DNA of 64,000 nucleotides from an uncultured Oscillibacter sp. (GCA_910589315.1 CAJUTB010000009.1:8170-72169), one strand, 5' to 3'; counted from the first letter of the stretch, positions 38,381-47,647 are shown. Numbers and translations are program-made. Notes: a model not told the origin generated them from the letters alone.

Positions 38381-38758
38381 ATGAAAATCAACCTGTCCGA
38401 CAGCGAATGGAAACTGATGAACCGTCTCTGGGACCATTCGCCCATGACCATCACCGAACTGACCGCCGCCCTCCGGGACGAAACCGGCTGGAGCAAAAAC
38501 ACCGTTATCACCATGCTCTCCCGGCTGGAAGCCAAGGGAGCCGTCCGCTACCAGGAGGGCCGGCGGGCCCGGCAGTATTTCCCCGCCGTGGACCGAAAGG
38601 ACGCCGCCAGCGCCGAAACCGAAAACTTTCTCTCCAAGGTTTACGGCGGCAGCTTCGGCCTGATGGTTCATGCCATGGTGGAAAGCCGTCAGCTCTCCGA
38701 AACGGACCTGGCCGAGCTTTCCGCAATTCTGGAACAGGCAGGAGGCGGGCAGACATGA
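38381..38758 (+). CDS. BlaI/MecI/CopY-family repressor
   Basis: 125 aa. Winged helix (LSDSEWKLMNRLWDHSPMTI, WSKNTVITMLSRLEAKGAV) and a C-terminal dimerisation part (FLSKVYGGSFGLMVHAMVE) that M56 partners cleave. The ATG at 38381 has AGGAGG 7 bases upstream. The stop overlaps the M56 gene start by four bases (ATGA). Confidence 0.94.
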   Translation: MKINLSDSEWKLMNRLWDHSPMTITELTAALRDETGWSKNTVITMLSRLEAKGAVRYQEGRRARQYFPAVDRKDAASAETENFLSKVYGGSFGLMVHAMVESRQLSETDLAELSAILEQAGGGQT

Positions 38759-41700
38759 AAGAAATTCTCCTTACTTCGTCTGTTTTGATCCTCGCGCTGC
38801 TGCTCTTGCGGCGGCTGTTTCAGACGAAAATCTCCCGCCGTTTTCAATACGCCCTCTGGGGGCTGGTACTGCTGCGGCTTTTGATTCCCGTAAATTTGCC
38901 CGCTATCAGCAAAAACGTTTTGACCGCTGCGGAACCGGTCATGCAGAATATGGAGTCCCTCTATGTCACTCCGGCCCAGGACACGCTCTCTCGTCCGGAC
39001 CAAATGTTTATTGTGGAGGCTGTCGATGCTCCCCGCGTGACGGTAGGCCCTGCCACGGAGAATAACGTTCAGATTTCCCTTGACCGCTTTGATGTCATCC
39101 ACCAGACAACGTACGAACACCAAATCAATCTGGCGGACCTTCTGCGGCCCGTCTGGTACGGCGGCATAGCCGTGATGGCCTGCTGGCTGCTGCTCTCCAA
39201 TCTGCTGTTTTGGCAAAAGCTCCGCAAGGTTCGGACGCCTTATCCGGCGGAGGCGTGCAAATATCCCGTTTATCTGGTGGAAAGCGGGCTGCCCTCTCCC
39301 TGCCTGTTCGGGCTGTTCCGGCCCGCCGTTTATCTCACGCCCGCCGCCCTTGCATCTCCCGCCGCCTTGCGGCACGTCCTGGCCCACGAGGAGACCCACG
39401 CCCGTCACCTGGACCCCCTCTGGTCGCTGCTGCGGAGCGTATGTCTTGCCGTCTACTGGTTTGACCCGCTGGTATGGTGGGCCGCCGCGGCCTCCCGGAC
39501 CGACTGCGAGCTTGCCTGCGATGAGGACGCTCTCCGCCGCTTGGGGGAAAAGGAACGGATTCCTTACGGCAGAACGCTGCTCTCCTTGATTCCCGTACGG
39601 AAAACGCCGGCAAATCCAATGCTCTCCGCAACCACCATGACGGCGGACAAAAAACAGCTGAAGGACCGCATTACCCGCATCGCCCAAAACTACAAGACGG
39701 TTAAGGCCGCATTTGCCGCCGTGGCCCTGCTTGCCGCGGTGGTTTGCGCGGTGACGTTTACAGAGGCCAGCGGGGCGAAGAAAATGAGCGGCGAAGAAGC
39801 CCGGGAATTCATGGATGCTTTCTTTGAAACCGAGGACGAAGACGGTTTCAGTCCTTCCTTCTTCTGCAATGTTCTTTTCAGTACGCCGCATGATATTAAT
39901 CTCTATGAGCTCTTTTATTACGGCACCGGTTTGAAGAACGAAGAAGTATCCCAGGAAGAACATGATCTGGTTTTGGAGCAAATGGGCGGAGATTCCTCCG
40001 GTGATTACCTTGTTAAAATCACCACATCTCAAATGAACGCCTATTTAACCAAATATACCGGTTATCCCCTTTCCAACAGGGCAATCGCCCTGGACCGCTT
40101 TATTTACCTGCCGGATTATGACGCCTATTATCATTTTATAAGCACTGACAGCCACTCTCCAGAAATGTCTTTCTCCAACTGTACCGGCCTGCGGCAAGGC
40201 AATACGGTCCAGATTCGTTATGATGGCTACGTTTCCAGAGGCATCCAGCAGATTTCCGGCAGATTCTGCTTTACTTTCAAAAAGATTTGGTCCAACCGGT
40301 ATTTTCTCTATTCCCATTGGCTGGAGGGAGCCAACCAGACGGAAAACGTCTCCCGCTCCTTGACGGCGGAGGAACTTGCCTTCTTCAATGAGGACTTCTT
40401 CAAGCAGCCTTACAAAACGCAGTTCCTCACCTCCCTCTATGACCAGCCCGAGGATATCGACCTGTTCCAGCTTCTTTACAACGGTACGGATATCCCAGAG
40501 ACAATTACCGAAGACGAACGCCAGCGGGTAATCAACGTTGGCTATGGCGGCACGGACCCCAAACTGGATTTGACCAAAATCACTTATGACCATATGACGC
40601 GGTTTCTGCGGGAAAACACTGGCTATTCCGGCGAAAATCCTGGCGTTGGCCTGGAAAAGTTCACTTGGCTTGGCACTTACAACGCCTATTATCACTTCCA
40701 CGGCGACACCAACACAGAACCGGTAACATTTACTGCTGGAACACGGGATGGAGATTTGATTCACCTCTATTATGACGGCACGGTTTCTCATGGTGAGGAT
40801 GTGCTGTTTGACTCCCTCCATCTCACCTTGCAGGAACGGTCCGGCGGCGGATATTGGTTCGTCTCCAATCAGCTTGCCGAAAGCCTTCCCACCGCCTATC
40901 CCTCCTGGGAACCCGAACTGGTCATTCCCCTGGACGATGCACAGCCCTATACCGCGCCTGCCGTGGAGCTGAAGACTTACGGCGGACGTTACGTGGAAAT
41001 GCTGGACGGTGCAGATACCGGTATTGATACCTATGCACTGTGCGCCATGCGGACGGAACACGGCAACGTTCATTTCGCTGTGCAAAGTATCCTTTTGAGC
41101 TCCTGGCCCAGCAAATACTTCCTTGAAGCCAGCAGCGGCACCTATGCCATTGAACATTTCCGCAGCCTGTTTGGCCACGACGGTCTCTCCATCAACTATG
41201 AAGCCTCTGGCCGGACACTCACAGATTACTATTACTTCCAGGAGAACGGCACGCCGGTCTTATTGGTCCGGATCGAAAACGCGTATATGCCCACATGTAT
41301 TGACCTGGACGGCAACGGCGAAAAGGAACTCGCTTCCGGCGCGGGAGATGACTGCAAGGTCTATTTCCAACGGGATGGGCAAATTTATCAGTTGGATTTG
41401 CTCACTGTCGTTTCCAACGCCTGGACAAAAGCCAAACATATCCACTTTGGCAGTTTTGATACCTCCGCCCGCTGCGTCTCTCTGTATGCTCAAGTGCCCT
41501 TTGAGGGAACCCACGACCCCACCGGAACTCTTGATGGAACCGCCTTCCGCTTCCTCTATTTCGACGGGGAAAACCTGCGGTTGTACAAAGACCAGCAGCC
41601 GTATCCGAATCATTTTGCACAGAACATCCACGTTTCAACCGACGTGCAGGAGGCCGCAAAACAGATGGTTGCAGAAAGAATCGAGTCGGAATCCGAGGGA

Positions 41701-42399
41701 TGGCGGCTGGTAAACGGCGACTTTGTTACCATGCCTGTGCAATTTGACGGCTGGCGTGTTTCTCTGTTGGAAGGACCTTACAACAGCAATTTTTATGGTC
41801 AAACCTTCCAGGTCTGGCGGATAGATTACCAGCTTCACACAAATACGCCGGAATACGTCATTACGGCCGGCGGACGCTATGTCACCGACGACGGCTGGGT
41901 ATCCCCCGGTTACCCCGGGTGTGACTGGCTTATCTTCCATCTTGCAGAGGACGGCTCCCGGAAGTATCTGTACAGCACTATGGCAAACGACTGTACCCCT
42001 GATTCCGAAACGTTCTGGATGGACGAATTCCCCACTCTGGAGGGACTTGGCCTGCTGTCTATGGACCAGCTTGACGGGCCGATGCTGCTGAACCTTTTGG
42101 CAAGAGACCCCGCTGGGTTTCTGAATGATCTCGCAGAACGTCCCGAAGCCCAACGGGAAACCGTCCTGCAATCCCTAGCTGAATTTGCCGCCATTCTTAA
42201 CGAGGACAACGACGGCTGGGAAACTGCGGCACATCTCCAATGGGAAAACGTTATCAATTATCTCCGAGATCATGGCCAAAGCCAAGTCACCGAGGAAGGA
42301 AAAGCCCTCTGGGACCAGCTGAACCGTCTCGTTTTACAGAACCTTGCTGAACCATCCGACGCTCCTGCTTCCACACGTGAAATCCCCGCAAACACCTGA
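38755..42399 (+). CDS. BlaR1-like M56 metallopeptidase sensor with long repeated ectodomain
   Basis: 1214 aa. N-terminal membrane part with helices about 3-17, 30-48 and 130-150, zinc peptidase motif HVLAHEETHARHLDP (HExxH) plus downstream CDEDALRRLG, and a fourth helix (FAAVALLAAVVCAVTF, about 325-340). About 860 residues follow outside the cell, where BlaR1 would carry a penicillin-binding domain. Here there are two related units of about 150 residues (each with FL..YNGT/YYGTG, a Y-TGY segment, YNAYYHF/YDAYYHF and YDGxVS), then a part with IDLDGNGEKELASG, and no SxxK/SDN/KTG set. The signal is therefore not obviously a beta-lactam. Partner of the BlaI-type repressor. Confidence 0.88.
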   Translation: MKEILLTSSVLILALLLLRRLFQTKISRRFQYALWGLVLLRLLIPVNLPAISKNVLTAAEPVMQNMESLYVTPAQDTLSRPDQMFIVEAVDAPRVTVGPATENNVQISLDRFDVIHQTTYEHQINLADLLRPVWYGGIAVMACWLLLSNLLFWQKLRKVRTPYPAEACKYPVYLVESGLPSPCLFGLFRPAVYLTPAALASPAALRHVLAHEETHARHLDPLWSLLRSVCLAVYWFDPLVWWAAAASRTDCELACDEDALRRLGEKERIPYGRTLLSLIPVRKTPANPMLSATTMTADKKQLKDRITRIAQNYKTVKAAFAAVALLAAVVCAVTFTEASGAKKMSGEEAREFMDAFFETEDEDGFSPSFFCNVLFSTPHDINLYELFYYGTGLKNEEVSQEEHDLVLEQMGGDSSGDYLVKITTSQMNAYLTKYTGYPLSNRAIALDRFIYLPDYDAYYHFISTDSHSPEMSFSNCTGLRQGNTVQIRYDGYVSRGIQQISGRFCFTFKKIWSNRYFLYSHWLEGANQTENVSRSLTAEELAFFNEDFFKQPYKTQFLTSLYDQPEDIDLFQLLYNGTDIPETITEDERQRVINVGYGGTDPKLDLTKITYDHMTRFLRENTGYSGENPGVGLEKFTWLGTYNAYYHFHGDTNTEPVTFTAGTRDGDLIHLYYDGTVSHGEDVLFDSLHLTLQERSGGGYWFVSNQLAESLPTAYPSWEPELVIPLDDAQPYTAPAVELKTYGGRYVEMLDGADTGIDTYALCAMRTEHGNVHFAVQSILLSSWPSKYFLEASSGTYAIEHFRSLFGHDGLSINYEASGRTLTDYYYFQENGTPVLLVRIENAYMPTCIDLDGNGEKELASGAGDDCKVYFQRDGQIYQLDLLTVVSNAWTKAKHIHFGSFDTSARCVSLYAQVPFEGTHDPTGTLDGTAFRFLYFDGENLRLYKDQQPYPNHFAQNIHVSTDVQEAAKQMVAERIESESEGWRLVNGDFVTMPVQFDGWRVSLLEGPYNSNFYGQTFQVWRIDYQLHTNTPEYVITAGGRYVTDDGWVSPGYPGCDWLIFHLAEDGSRKYLYSTMANDCTPDSETFWMDEFPTLEGLGLLSMDQLDGPMLLNLLARDPAGFLNDLAERPEAQRETVLQSLAEFAAILNEDNDGWETAAHLQWENVINYLRDHGQSQVTEEGKALWDQLNRLVLQNLAEPSDAPASTREIPANT

Positions 42400-42405
42400 G
42401 CAAAC

Positions 42406-42436
42406 GGGACGGGCATTGCCCGTCCCTCTCTTTGTC
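42406..42436 (+). terminator. Terminator of the BlaI-M56 operon
   Basis: GGGACGGGCA / TGCCCGTCCC stem followed by a T-rich TCTCTTTGTCCTTTT. Confidence 0.7.
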
Positions 42437-42443
42437 CTTTTCG

Positions 42444-43220
42444 CTAAAATCCCTTTTCTGCCAGCTCCTGCACCAGATGGATGAAAAATTCCTCCGCGGA
42501 AAAGTGGGCCAGCTTCCGCCGCCGCGCCCCGGCAAAATCCTGGTGCGACACATTCTCCATAGTTCCCCGGTACTCCCCCCACTTTGCCGACTCCGGCGTT
42601 ACAAGCGCATCTGTGGGGCCGTCGGATTTCGTCAGCCAGAGCTGAGCGCGGTCCATGAGGTCCCAGGTGCGTTTCGCCAGAAGCGCGCCCCAGCTTTGGT
42701 AGTAAACCTGGGAACTGTCCGGGTTCTCCTGGTTGAAACGCTCCAACGCCTCCGGCGTCAGGGAGGCAACCGCGTTTCGGAAATCCGGCGATTGGTCGCC
42801 AAAACGCCGCCAGCCTATTTCCAAGGCGCGGCCCGCTGCGATACAGACCATTTTTCGTTTCTGCCAGACCTCCGCCGACTTTGCGCCCCGGTGCGGGGTA
42901 CAGAGGGTGGTCAGCGATGCCGTCTGCCCGGCAAATCCCAGTGTGGAGATCAGATAGCGGGCTTCCAGGCCCCCTTTCGAGTGGGCGATCAGGTTCAGCT
43001 TTTGGGTGCGTTCCGTTTCCAGGATTTTTTCCGCCAGAAGCAGAAGCCCGCGGGCATTTCCCTCAATGGTCCCCCACGCGTCCTGATGGCCCAGGTATAC
43101 GACGGCTCCCCTCTCCCGCAGGACCTCCGGGATGCGGCCCCAGCAGCCGGAAAAGCAGTCGTCCCGGCAGTTCAGGCCGTGCAGCAGAAGAATCGGATAC
43201 CGTGTATGGCAGTCTTCCAT
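42444..43220 (-). CDS. Lipase-like alpha/beta hydrolase
   Basis: 258 aa, no signal peptide. N-terminal YPILLLHGLNCRDDC oxyanion strand, nucleophile elbow LIAHSKGGLEARYL (HSKGG, as in triacylglycerol lipases), STLGFAGQTASLTTLCTPHRGAKSAEV, and a late Asp/His (GPTDALVTPESA, VSHQDFAG). Substrate unknown. Confidence 0.88.
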   Translation of the reverse strand: MEDCHTRYPILLLHGLNCRDDCFSGCWGRIPEVLRERGAVVYLGHQDAWGTIEGNARGLLLLAEKILETERTQKLNLIAHSKGGLEARYLISTLGFAGQTASLTTLCTPHRGAKSAEVWQKRKMVCIAAGRALEIGWRRFGDQSPDFRNAVASLTPEALERFNQENPDSSQVYYQSWGALLAKRTWDLMDRAQLWLTKSDGPTDALVTPESAKWGEYRGTMENVSHQDFAGARRRKLAHFSAEEFFIHLVQELAEKGF

Positions 43221-43264
43221 AACGCCTCCTTGAAAAATTTACGAAAAAATTTGGACGATCCCCC

Positions 43265-43293
43265 TTGACAAATACCCTCGGGGGGTATATCCT
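43265..43293 (+). promoter_or_regulatory. Sigma-A promoter of csoR-copA
   Basis: TTGACA (43265-43270), 17-base spacer, TATCCT (43288-43293). Confidence 0.65.
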
Positions 43294-43314
43294 AAGAATA
43301 CCCCTACCGGGTAT
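43272..43314. promoter_or_regulatory. Two CsoR operators
   Basis: ATACCCTCGGGGGGTAT (43272-43288) between -35 and -10, and ATACCCCTACCGGGTAT (43298-43314) downstream. Both have the ATACCC..GGGTAT dyad typical of copper-sensing CsoR sites, so the repressor likely controls its own operon. Confidence 0.78.
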
Positions 43315-43326
43315 TGGGAGGCCGCC

Positions 43327-43620
43327 ATGAACGAAACGTCACCAAAGACAAAAAACCGTCCCGAAGAAGAAGCCAAACGCCTTATCAACCGCCTCAGCCG
43401 CATCGAAGGGCAGATCCGCGGCATCCGCGGCATGGTGGAACGCAGCGCATACTGTACCGATATCCTCGCCCAGACCGCCGCCGCAAACGCCGCCTTGAAT
43501 GCCTTCAGCCGCGAGCTTCTGGCCAAGCATATCCGCACCTGCGTCGCTTCCGACATTCGGGCCGGAAAAGACGAAACCATTGAAGATTTAATCGCTATCC
43601 TGCAAAAATTCATGAAATGA
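43327..43620 (+). CDS. csoR: Copper-sensing repressor CsoR
   Basis: 97 aa, all-helical. The Cu(I) ligands C43, H68 and C72 have the spacing of known CsoR proteins (C-x24-H-x3-C), in SAYCTDILAQ and KHIRTC; INRLSRIEGQIRGI is the family start. GGGAGG 5 bases before the ATG. Releases DNA on binding copper, allowing copA expression. Confidence 0.92.
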   Translation: MNETSPKTKNRPEEEAKRLINRLSRIEGQIRGIRGMVERSAYCTDILAQTAAANAALNAFSRELLAKHIRTCVASDIRAGKDETIEDLIAILQKFMK

Positions 43621-43695
43621 CGCGTTTGCGGGAAACTACCTGCGTGGAACGTCCGCACTCTGAGGCGGCGTTCAACGCCTGTCCGGGAGGTCGCT

Positions 43696-46212
43696 ATGAA
43701 ACAATATAACGTCACTGGCATGAGCTGCGCGGCTTGCAGTGCCAGAGTGGAAAAAGCCGTGTCCAAAGTCCCCGGCGTCACCGCCTGTTCCGTCAGCCTG
43801 CTGACAAACTCCATGGGCGTCGAAGGCTCCGCCCAGCCCCAGGAGATTATTGCGGCTATCCAGGAGGCCGGTTATGGCGCGTCTGAAAAAAACGCCGGAA
43901 AAAGCGGTAAAACCGCGGAAAATCCGGCGGACGCCCTTCAGGACCACGAAACGCCCGCGCTGAAACAGCGTCTGCTTTGGTCGGTTGGCTTCCTGCTGGT
44001 CCTGATGTATTTCTCTATGGGCCATATGATGTGGAACTGGCCTCTCCCCGCTTTTCTGGCAGGCAATCACATTGCGATGGGTCTGCTCCAGCTTCTGCTG
44101 ACCATAATGATTATGGTCATTAACCAGAAATTTTTCATCAGCGGATTCAAAAGCCTGTGGCACCGTGCGCCGAATATGGACACACTCGTTGCGCTTGGCT
44201 CAACGGCGGCCTTCGTTTACAGCGCCTACGCCCTCTTTGCCATGACCGATGCGCAGATGCGCGGCGATGCACAGGCCGTCATGGATTACATGATGGAATT
44301 CTATTTTGAGTCCGCCGCCATGATTTTAACCCTCATTACCGTCGGGAAAATGCTGGAAGCCCGCTCCAAGGGCCGCACCACCGACGCCCTCAAGAGTCTT
44401 ATGAAGCTGGCTCCCAAGACCGCCATCGTGGAACGGGACGGCGTGGAAACGGAAGTTCCGATTGAACAGGTGCAGAAAGACGATGTGTTTCTTGTCCGGC
44501 CCGGCGAAAATATTCCGGTGGACGGCGTGGTTTTGGAGGGCGGCAGCGCCGTCAACGAATCCGCTTTGACCGGCGAGAGCATCCCGGTGGATAAAATGCC
44601 TGGCGACACCGTTTCCGCCGCAACGCTGAATCAGTCCGGTTTCATCAAGTGCCGCGCCACCCGCGTGGGCGAGGATACCACTCTGTCGCAGATTATTCAG
44701 ATGGTCAGCGACGCCGCCGCTACCAAGGCCCCCATTGCCAAAATCGCTGACAAGGTTTCCGGCGTGTTCGTCCCGGCGGTGATTGCGATTGCGGTTGTTA
44801 CCACCGTTGTCTGGCTTCTGCTGGGGCAAACCGTAGGATTTGCTCTGGCGCGGGGCATTTCCGTGCTGGTGATCAGCTGTCCCTGTGCGCTGGGCCTGGC
44901 GACGCCCGTCGCTATTATGGTCGGCAACGGTATGGGCGCGAAAAATGGTATTCTGTTCAAAACCGCCGCCTCTTTGGAGGCTGCCGGGCGGACGGAAATC
45001 GTCGCCTTGGACAAAACTGGAACCATCACCCAGGGCGAACCGAATGTCATCGACATTCTCCCCGTACCAGGAAACGGCGAGGATGCTTTGCTGGCCCTGG
45101 CCGCAAGTCTGGAAGGACCCTCTGAACATCCTTTGGCCGCCGCCATCGTTGCTGAGGCCAAAAAGCGGAATCTGCCTGCGTCTTCCGTCGAAAAGTTTGC
45201 CGCCGTCCACGGGCGCGGCGTACGGGCGGTGGTGAACGGCGATACGTTTATTGGCGGAAATCAGGCTATGCTGGAAGAAGCGGGCATAGCCCCTGGGGAA
45301 CTGTCCGCGAAAGCGGACGCTCTGGCGGCGCAGGGAAAGACCCCGATGTTTTTTGCTAACGAAACCCAGAAGCGTCCGTTGGGCATCATTGCGGTAGCCG
45401 ACGTGATCAAGGAAGACAGCCCTCAGGCGGTGAAGGAACTGCAAGGTATGGGGATTCATGTGGTCATGCTCACCGGCGACAACGAGCGCACGGCCAAGGC
45501 GATTGGAAAGCAGGCTGGCGTTAATGAGGTGATCGCGGGCGTTCTGCCCGACGGCAAGGAGAACGTCATTCGCCGTCTGAAAGAAAAGGGCAAGGTTGCC
45601 ATGGTAGGCGACGGAATCAACGACGCCCCCGCCCTTACGCGGGCTGACACCGGAATAGCCATTGGCGCAGGCGCGGACGTAGCCTTGGACGCGGCGGATG
45701 TGGTACTGATGAAAAGCCGTCTTTCCGATGTTCCCGCCGCCATTCGTTTAAGCCGTGCAACGCTGCGGAATATTCATGAAAATTTGTTTTGGGCGTTTTT
45801 CTACAACACAATTGGAATTCCCCTGGCCGCTGGGTTGTTGATCCCGCTGGGATTGACGCTGAACCCGATGTTTGGCGCGGCGGCCATGAGTTTAAGCAGT
45901 TTTTGTGTCGTTTCCAACGCCCTGCGGCTGAATCTCTTCAACCTGCGGGACGCGAAAAAGGATAAACCTATTCAAACAAAACGCAAGGAGGAAGCAACGA
46001 TTATGGAAAAGACGATGAAGATTGAAGGGATGATGTGCGGCCACTGCGAGGCCCGCGTCAAGAAGGCGCTGGAAGCCCTTCCGGAAGTAACGGAAGCCGC
46101 TGTCAGCCACGAGAGCGGAACCGCGGTGGTAACGCTCTCCGCCGCCGTGTCGGACGACGCGCTCAAGCAGGCCGTCGAAGCCCAGGATTACACGGTGACA
46201 TCTATTCAATAA
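43696..46212 (+). CDS. copA: Copper-exporting P-type ATPase CopA with C-terminally fused CopZ
   Basis: 838 aa. N-terminal metal domain (GMSCAACSA, C11/C14), eight membrane helices, actuator TGES, ISCPCALGLATP copper site (CPC), DKTGT phosphorylation site, SEHPLAAAI, and hinge GDGINDAPAL. After the last helix and a Lys-rich linker, residues about 770-838 form a second metal domain (IEGMMCGHCEARV) that equals a whole CopZ chaperone. The fusion keeps an AAGGAGG and an ATG at 46003, as if two genes had been joined by loss of a stop. Operon with csoR. Confidence 0.93.
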   Translation: MKQYNVTGMSCAACSARVEKAVSKVPGVTACSVSLLTNSMGVEGSAQPQEIIAAIQEAGYGASEKNAGKSGKTAENPADALQDHETPALKQRLLWSVGFLLVLMYFSMGHMMWNWPLPAFLAGNHIAMGLLQLLLTIMIMVINQKFFISGFKSLWHRAPNMDTLVALGSTAAFVYSAYALFAMTDAQMRGDAQAVMDYMMEFYFESAAMILTLITVGKMLEARSKGRTTDALKSLMKLAPKTAIVERDGVETEVPIEQVQKDDVFLVRPGENIPVDGVVLEGGSAVNESALTGESIPVDKMPGDTVSAATLNQSGFIKCRATRVGEDTTLSQIIQMVSDAAATKAPIAKIADKVSGVFVPAVIAIAVVTTVVWLLLGQTVGFALARGISVLVISCPCALGLATPVAIMVGNGMGAKNGILFKTAASLEAAGRTEIVALDKTGTITQGEPNVIDILPVPGNGEDALLALAASLEGPSEHPLAAAIVAEAKKRNLPASSVEKFAAVHGRGVRAVVNGDTFIGGNQAMLEEAGIAPGELSAKADALAAQGKTPMFFANETQKRPLGIIAVADVIKEDSPQAVKELQGMGIHVVMLTGDNERTAKAIGKQAGVNEVIAGVLPDGKENVIRRLKEKGKVAMVGDGINDAPALTRADTGIAIGAGADVALDAADVVLMKSRLSDVPAAIRLSRATLRNIHENLFWAFFYNTIGIPLAAGLLIPLGLTLNPMFGAAAMSLSSFCVVSNALRLNLFNLRDAKKDKPIQTKRKEEATIMEKTMKIEGMMCGHCEARVKKALEALPEVTEAAVSHESGTAVVTLSAAVSDDALKQAVEAQDYTVTSIQ
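46003..46212 (+). CDS. Possible independently translated CopZ inside copA
   Basis: In frame with copA, the ATG at 46003 begins MEKTMKIEGMMCGHCEARVK, exactly 69 aa, the normal length of the copper chaperone CopZ (C12, C15). AAGGAGG at 45985-45991 lies 11 bases upstream. A separate soluble chaperone may thus be made besides the fusion protein. Confidence 0.45.
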   Translation: MEKTMKIEGMMCGHCEARVKKALEALPEVTEAAVSHESGTAVVTLSAAVSDDALKQAVEAQDYTVTSIQ

Positions 46213-46216
46213 AGGC

Positions 46217-46269
46217 CCCAGGGGGATCTCCCCCTGGACCCCTCAAATACGCCGCGTAAGCGGCGTATT
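46217..46269. repeat. Paired-hairpin intergenic repeat, copy 2
   Basis: CCCAGGGGGATCTCCCCCTGG, then ACCCC, then a second hairpin. Same plan as 19617-19670 with a different second stem. Confidence 0.55.
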
Positions 46270-46275
46270 CTTTTT
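46246..46275. terminator. Terminator of copA (second hairpin of the repeat)
   Basis: AATACGCCGC / GCGGCGTATT, loop GTAA, followed by CTTTTT. Confidence 0.85.
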
Positions 46276-47647
46276 ATAGACCCAGGATCATAGAGGCGAA
46301 ACGGAAATAAATCAGCAGCGATAGAGCGTCTACGATGGTGGTGATGAACGGCGAGGCCATCACCGCAGGGTCAAAGCCAATGCGCTTGGCTAACAGCGGT
46401 AAGGCACAGCCTACCAGCTTGGCACAAAGCACTGTCCCAATCAGCGTTGCGCAGACTACCATGGCAACTTGTGGGGTTACGGTTGGATTTTGAAGCAGCC
46501 AGCGGTCCACCAGCATCATTTTTACAAAGTTTGCAATCGCCAGACACAAACCGCAGCACACCGAAACTCGGAATTCTTTCCAAAGCACCTGCACCATATC
46601 GGAAAACCGGACTTCTCCCAGGGACAACGCACGAATTACGGCGGTAGATGCCTGGGTCCCGCTGTTGCCGCCAGTGCCGGAAAGCATGGGAATGAAAGAA
46701 GTCAGAATCGCGCAGGCCATCAATGATTTTTCAAAATAGGTCAGGATAATACCCGTGAAGGTGGCTGACAGCATCAAGAGCATTAACCACGGGGTTCGGG
46801 CCTTCCAGGTTTCAAAAACGCCGGTTTTCAAATACGGTTTATCGCTCGGAAGAATTGCGGCCATCTTTTCGATGTCCTCAGTGACCTCCTCCTGCAAAAC
46901 GTCCATCGCGTCGTCAACCGTGACAATCCCAACAAGCCGGTTTTCTTTATCCACAACCGGCAGGGCCAGAAAGTCGTATTTACTCAAGGCCCGGGCGGTG
47001 GTTTCCTGGTCGTCCAGCGTTTGCACGGCGATAATGTTCCGCTCCATGATGTCCCCAATGATATCGTCTTCTTCCGCCAGAAGCAACGTCCGGATGCTCA
47101 ATAGGCCGATCAGCCGCCGCCCTTCGTCGATCACATAACAAATATTGATGGTTTCCTTGTCCGGTCCCGTCCGGCGGATACGCTTCAAAGCGTCCTCTAC
47201 CGTCATGACTTCCTTCAGGTCCACAAATTCCGTGGTCATGATGCTCCCAGCGGAATCCTCCGGGTATTTCAGAATTTCATTGATGCTTTTCCGGATCTCC
47301 GGGTCCGAATGCCGCAGAATGCGTTTGACCACATTCGCAGGCATTTCCTCCACAATATCAACCGTATCGTCCAAATACAGCTCGTCCAACACTTCCCGAA
47401 GCTCTGTGTTGGAAAAGCTGTGAATTAAAAGCTCCTGTTCGTCGCTGTCCAGTTCCACAAACACTTCCGCCGCCAGCTCCTTCGGCAGCAGCCGGAACAT
47501 CAGCGGGACCCGCTCGTCCAGGTCCTCGCAGAGCGACGCGATATCCGCCGCCTCCATCGGTAGCAGCAGGTCCCGCAGCTCCGCATAGCGTTTTCGCTGG
47601 AATAATTCCTCAATTTCTTCCAACAGCTCGTCTCTCTTTTCAAACAT
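46274..47647 (-). CDS. mgtE: Magnesium transporter MgtE
   Basis: 457 aa. N-terminal MgtE N domain (LLEEIEELFQRKRYAELRDLL), two CBS domains about 135-255 (MTTEFVDLKEVMTVEDALKR; IIAVQTLDDQETTARALSKY) that sense cytosolic Mg2+, a plug helix, and a five-helix membrane part with PMLSGTGGNSGTQASTAVIR. The start at 47647 follows a purine-rich AAAGGGGGG. Controlled by an M-box riboswitch and terminator in its leader. Confidence 0.95.
   Translation of the reverse strand: MFEKRDELLEEIEELFQRKRYAELRDLLLPMEAADIASLCEDLDERVPLMFRLLPKELAAEVFVELDSDEQELLIHSFSNTELREVLDELYLDDTVDIVEEMPANVVKRILRHSDPEIRKSINEILKYPEDSAGSIMTTEFVDLKEVMTVEDALKRIRRTGPDKETINICYVIDEGRRLIGLLSIRTLLLAEEDDIIGDIMERNIIAVQTLDDQETTARALSKYDFLALPVVDKENRLVGIVTVDDAMDVLQEEVTEDIEKMAAILPSDKPYLKTGVFETWKARTPWLMLLMLSATFTGIILTYFEKSLMACAILTSFIPMLSGTGGNSGTQASTAVIRALSLGEVRFSDMVQVLWKEFRVSVCCGLCLAIANFVKMMLVDRWLLQNPTVTPQVAMVVCATLIGTVLCAKLVGCALPLLAKRIGFDPAVMASPFITTIVDALSLLIYFRFASMILGL

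Noticed and set aside
38224..38754. In-frame N-terminal extension of the M56 protein to 38224
   Set aside because: The extension covers a terminator, a promoter and the whole blaI-type gene; the ATG at 38755 overlapping the repressor stop is the natural start.
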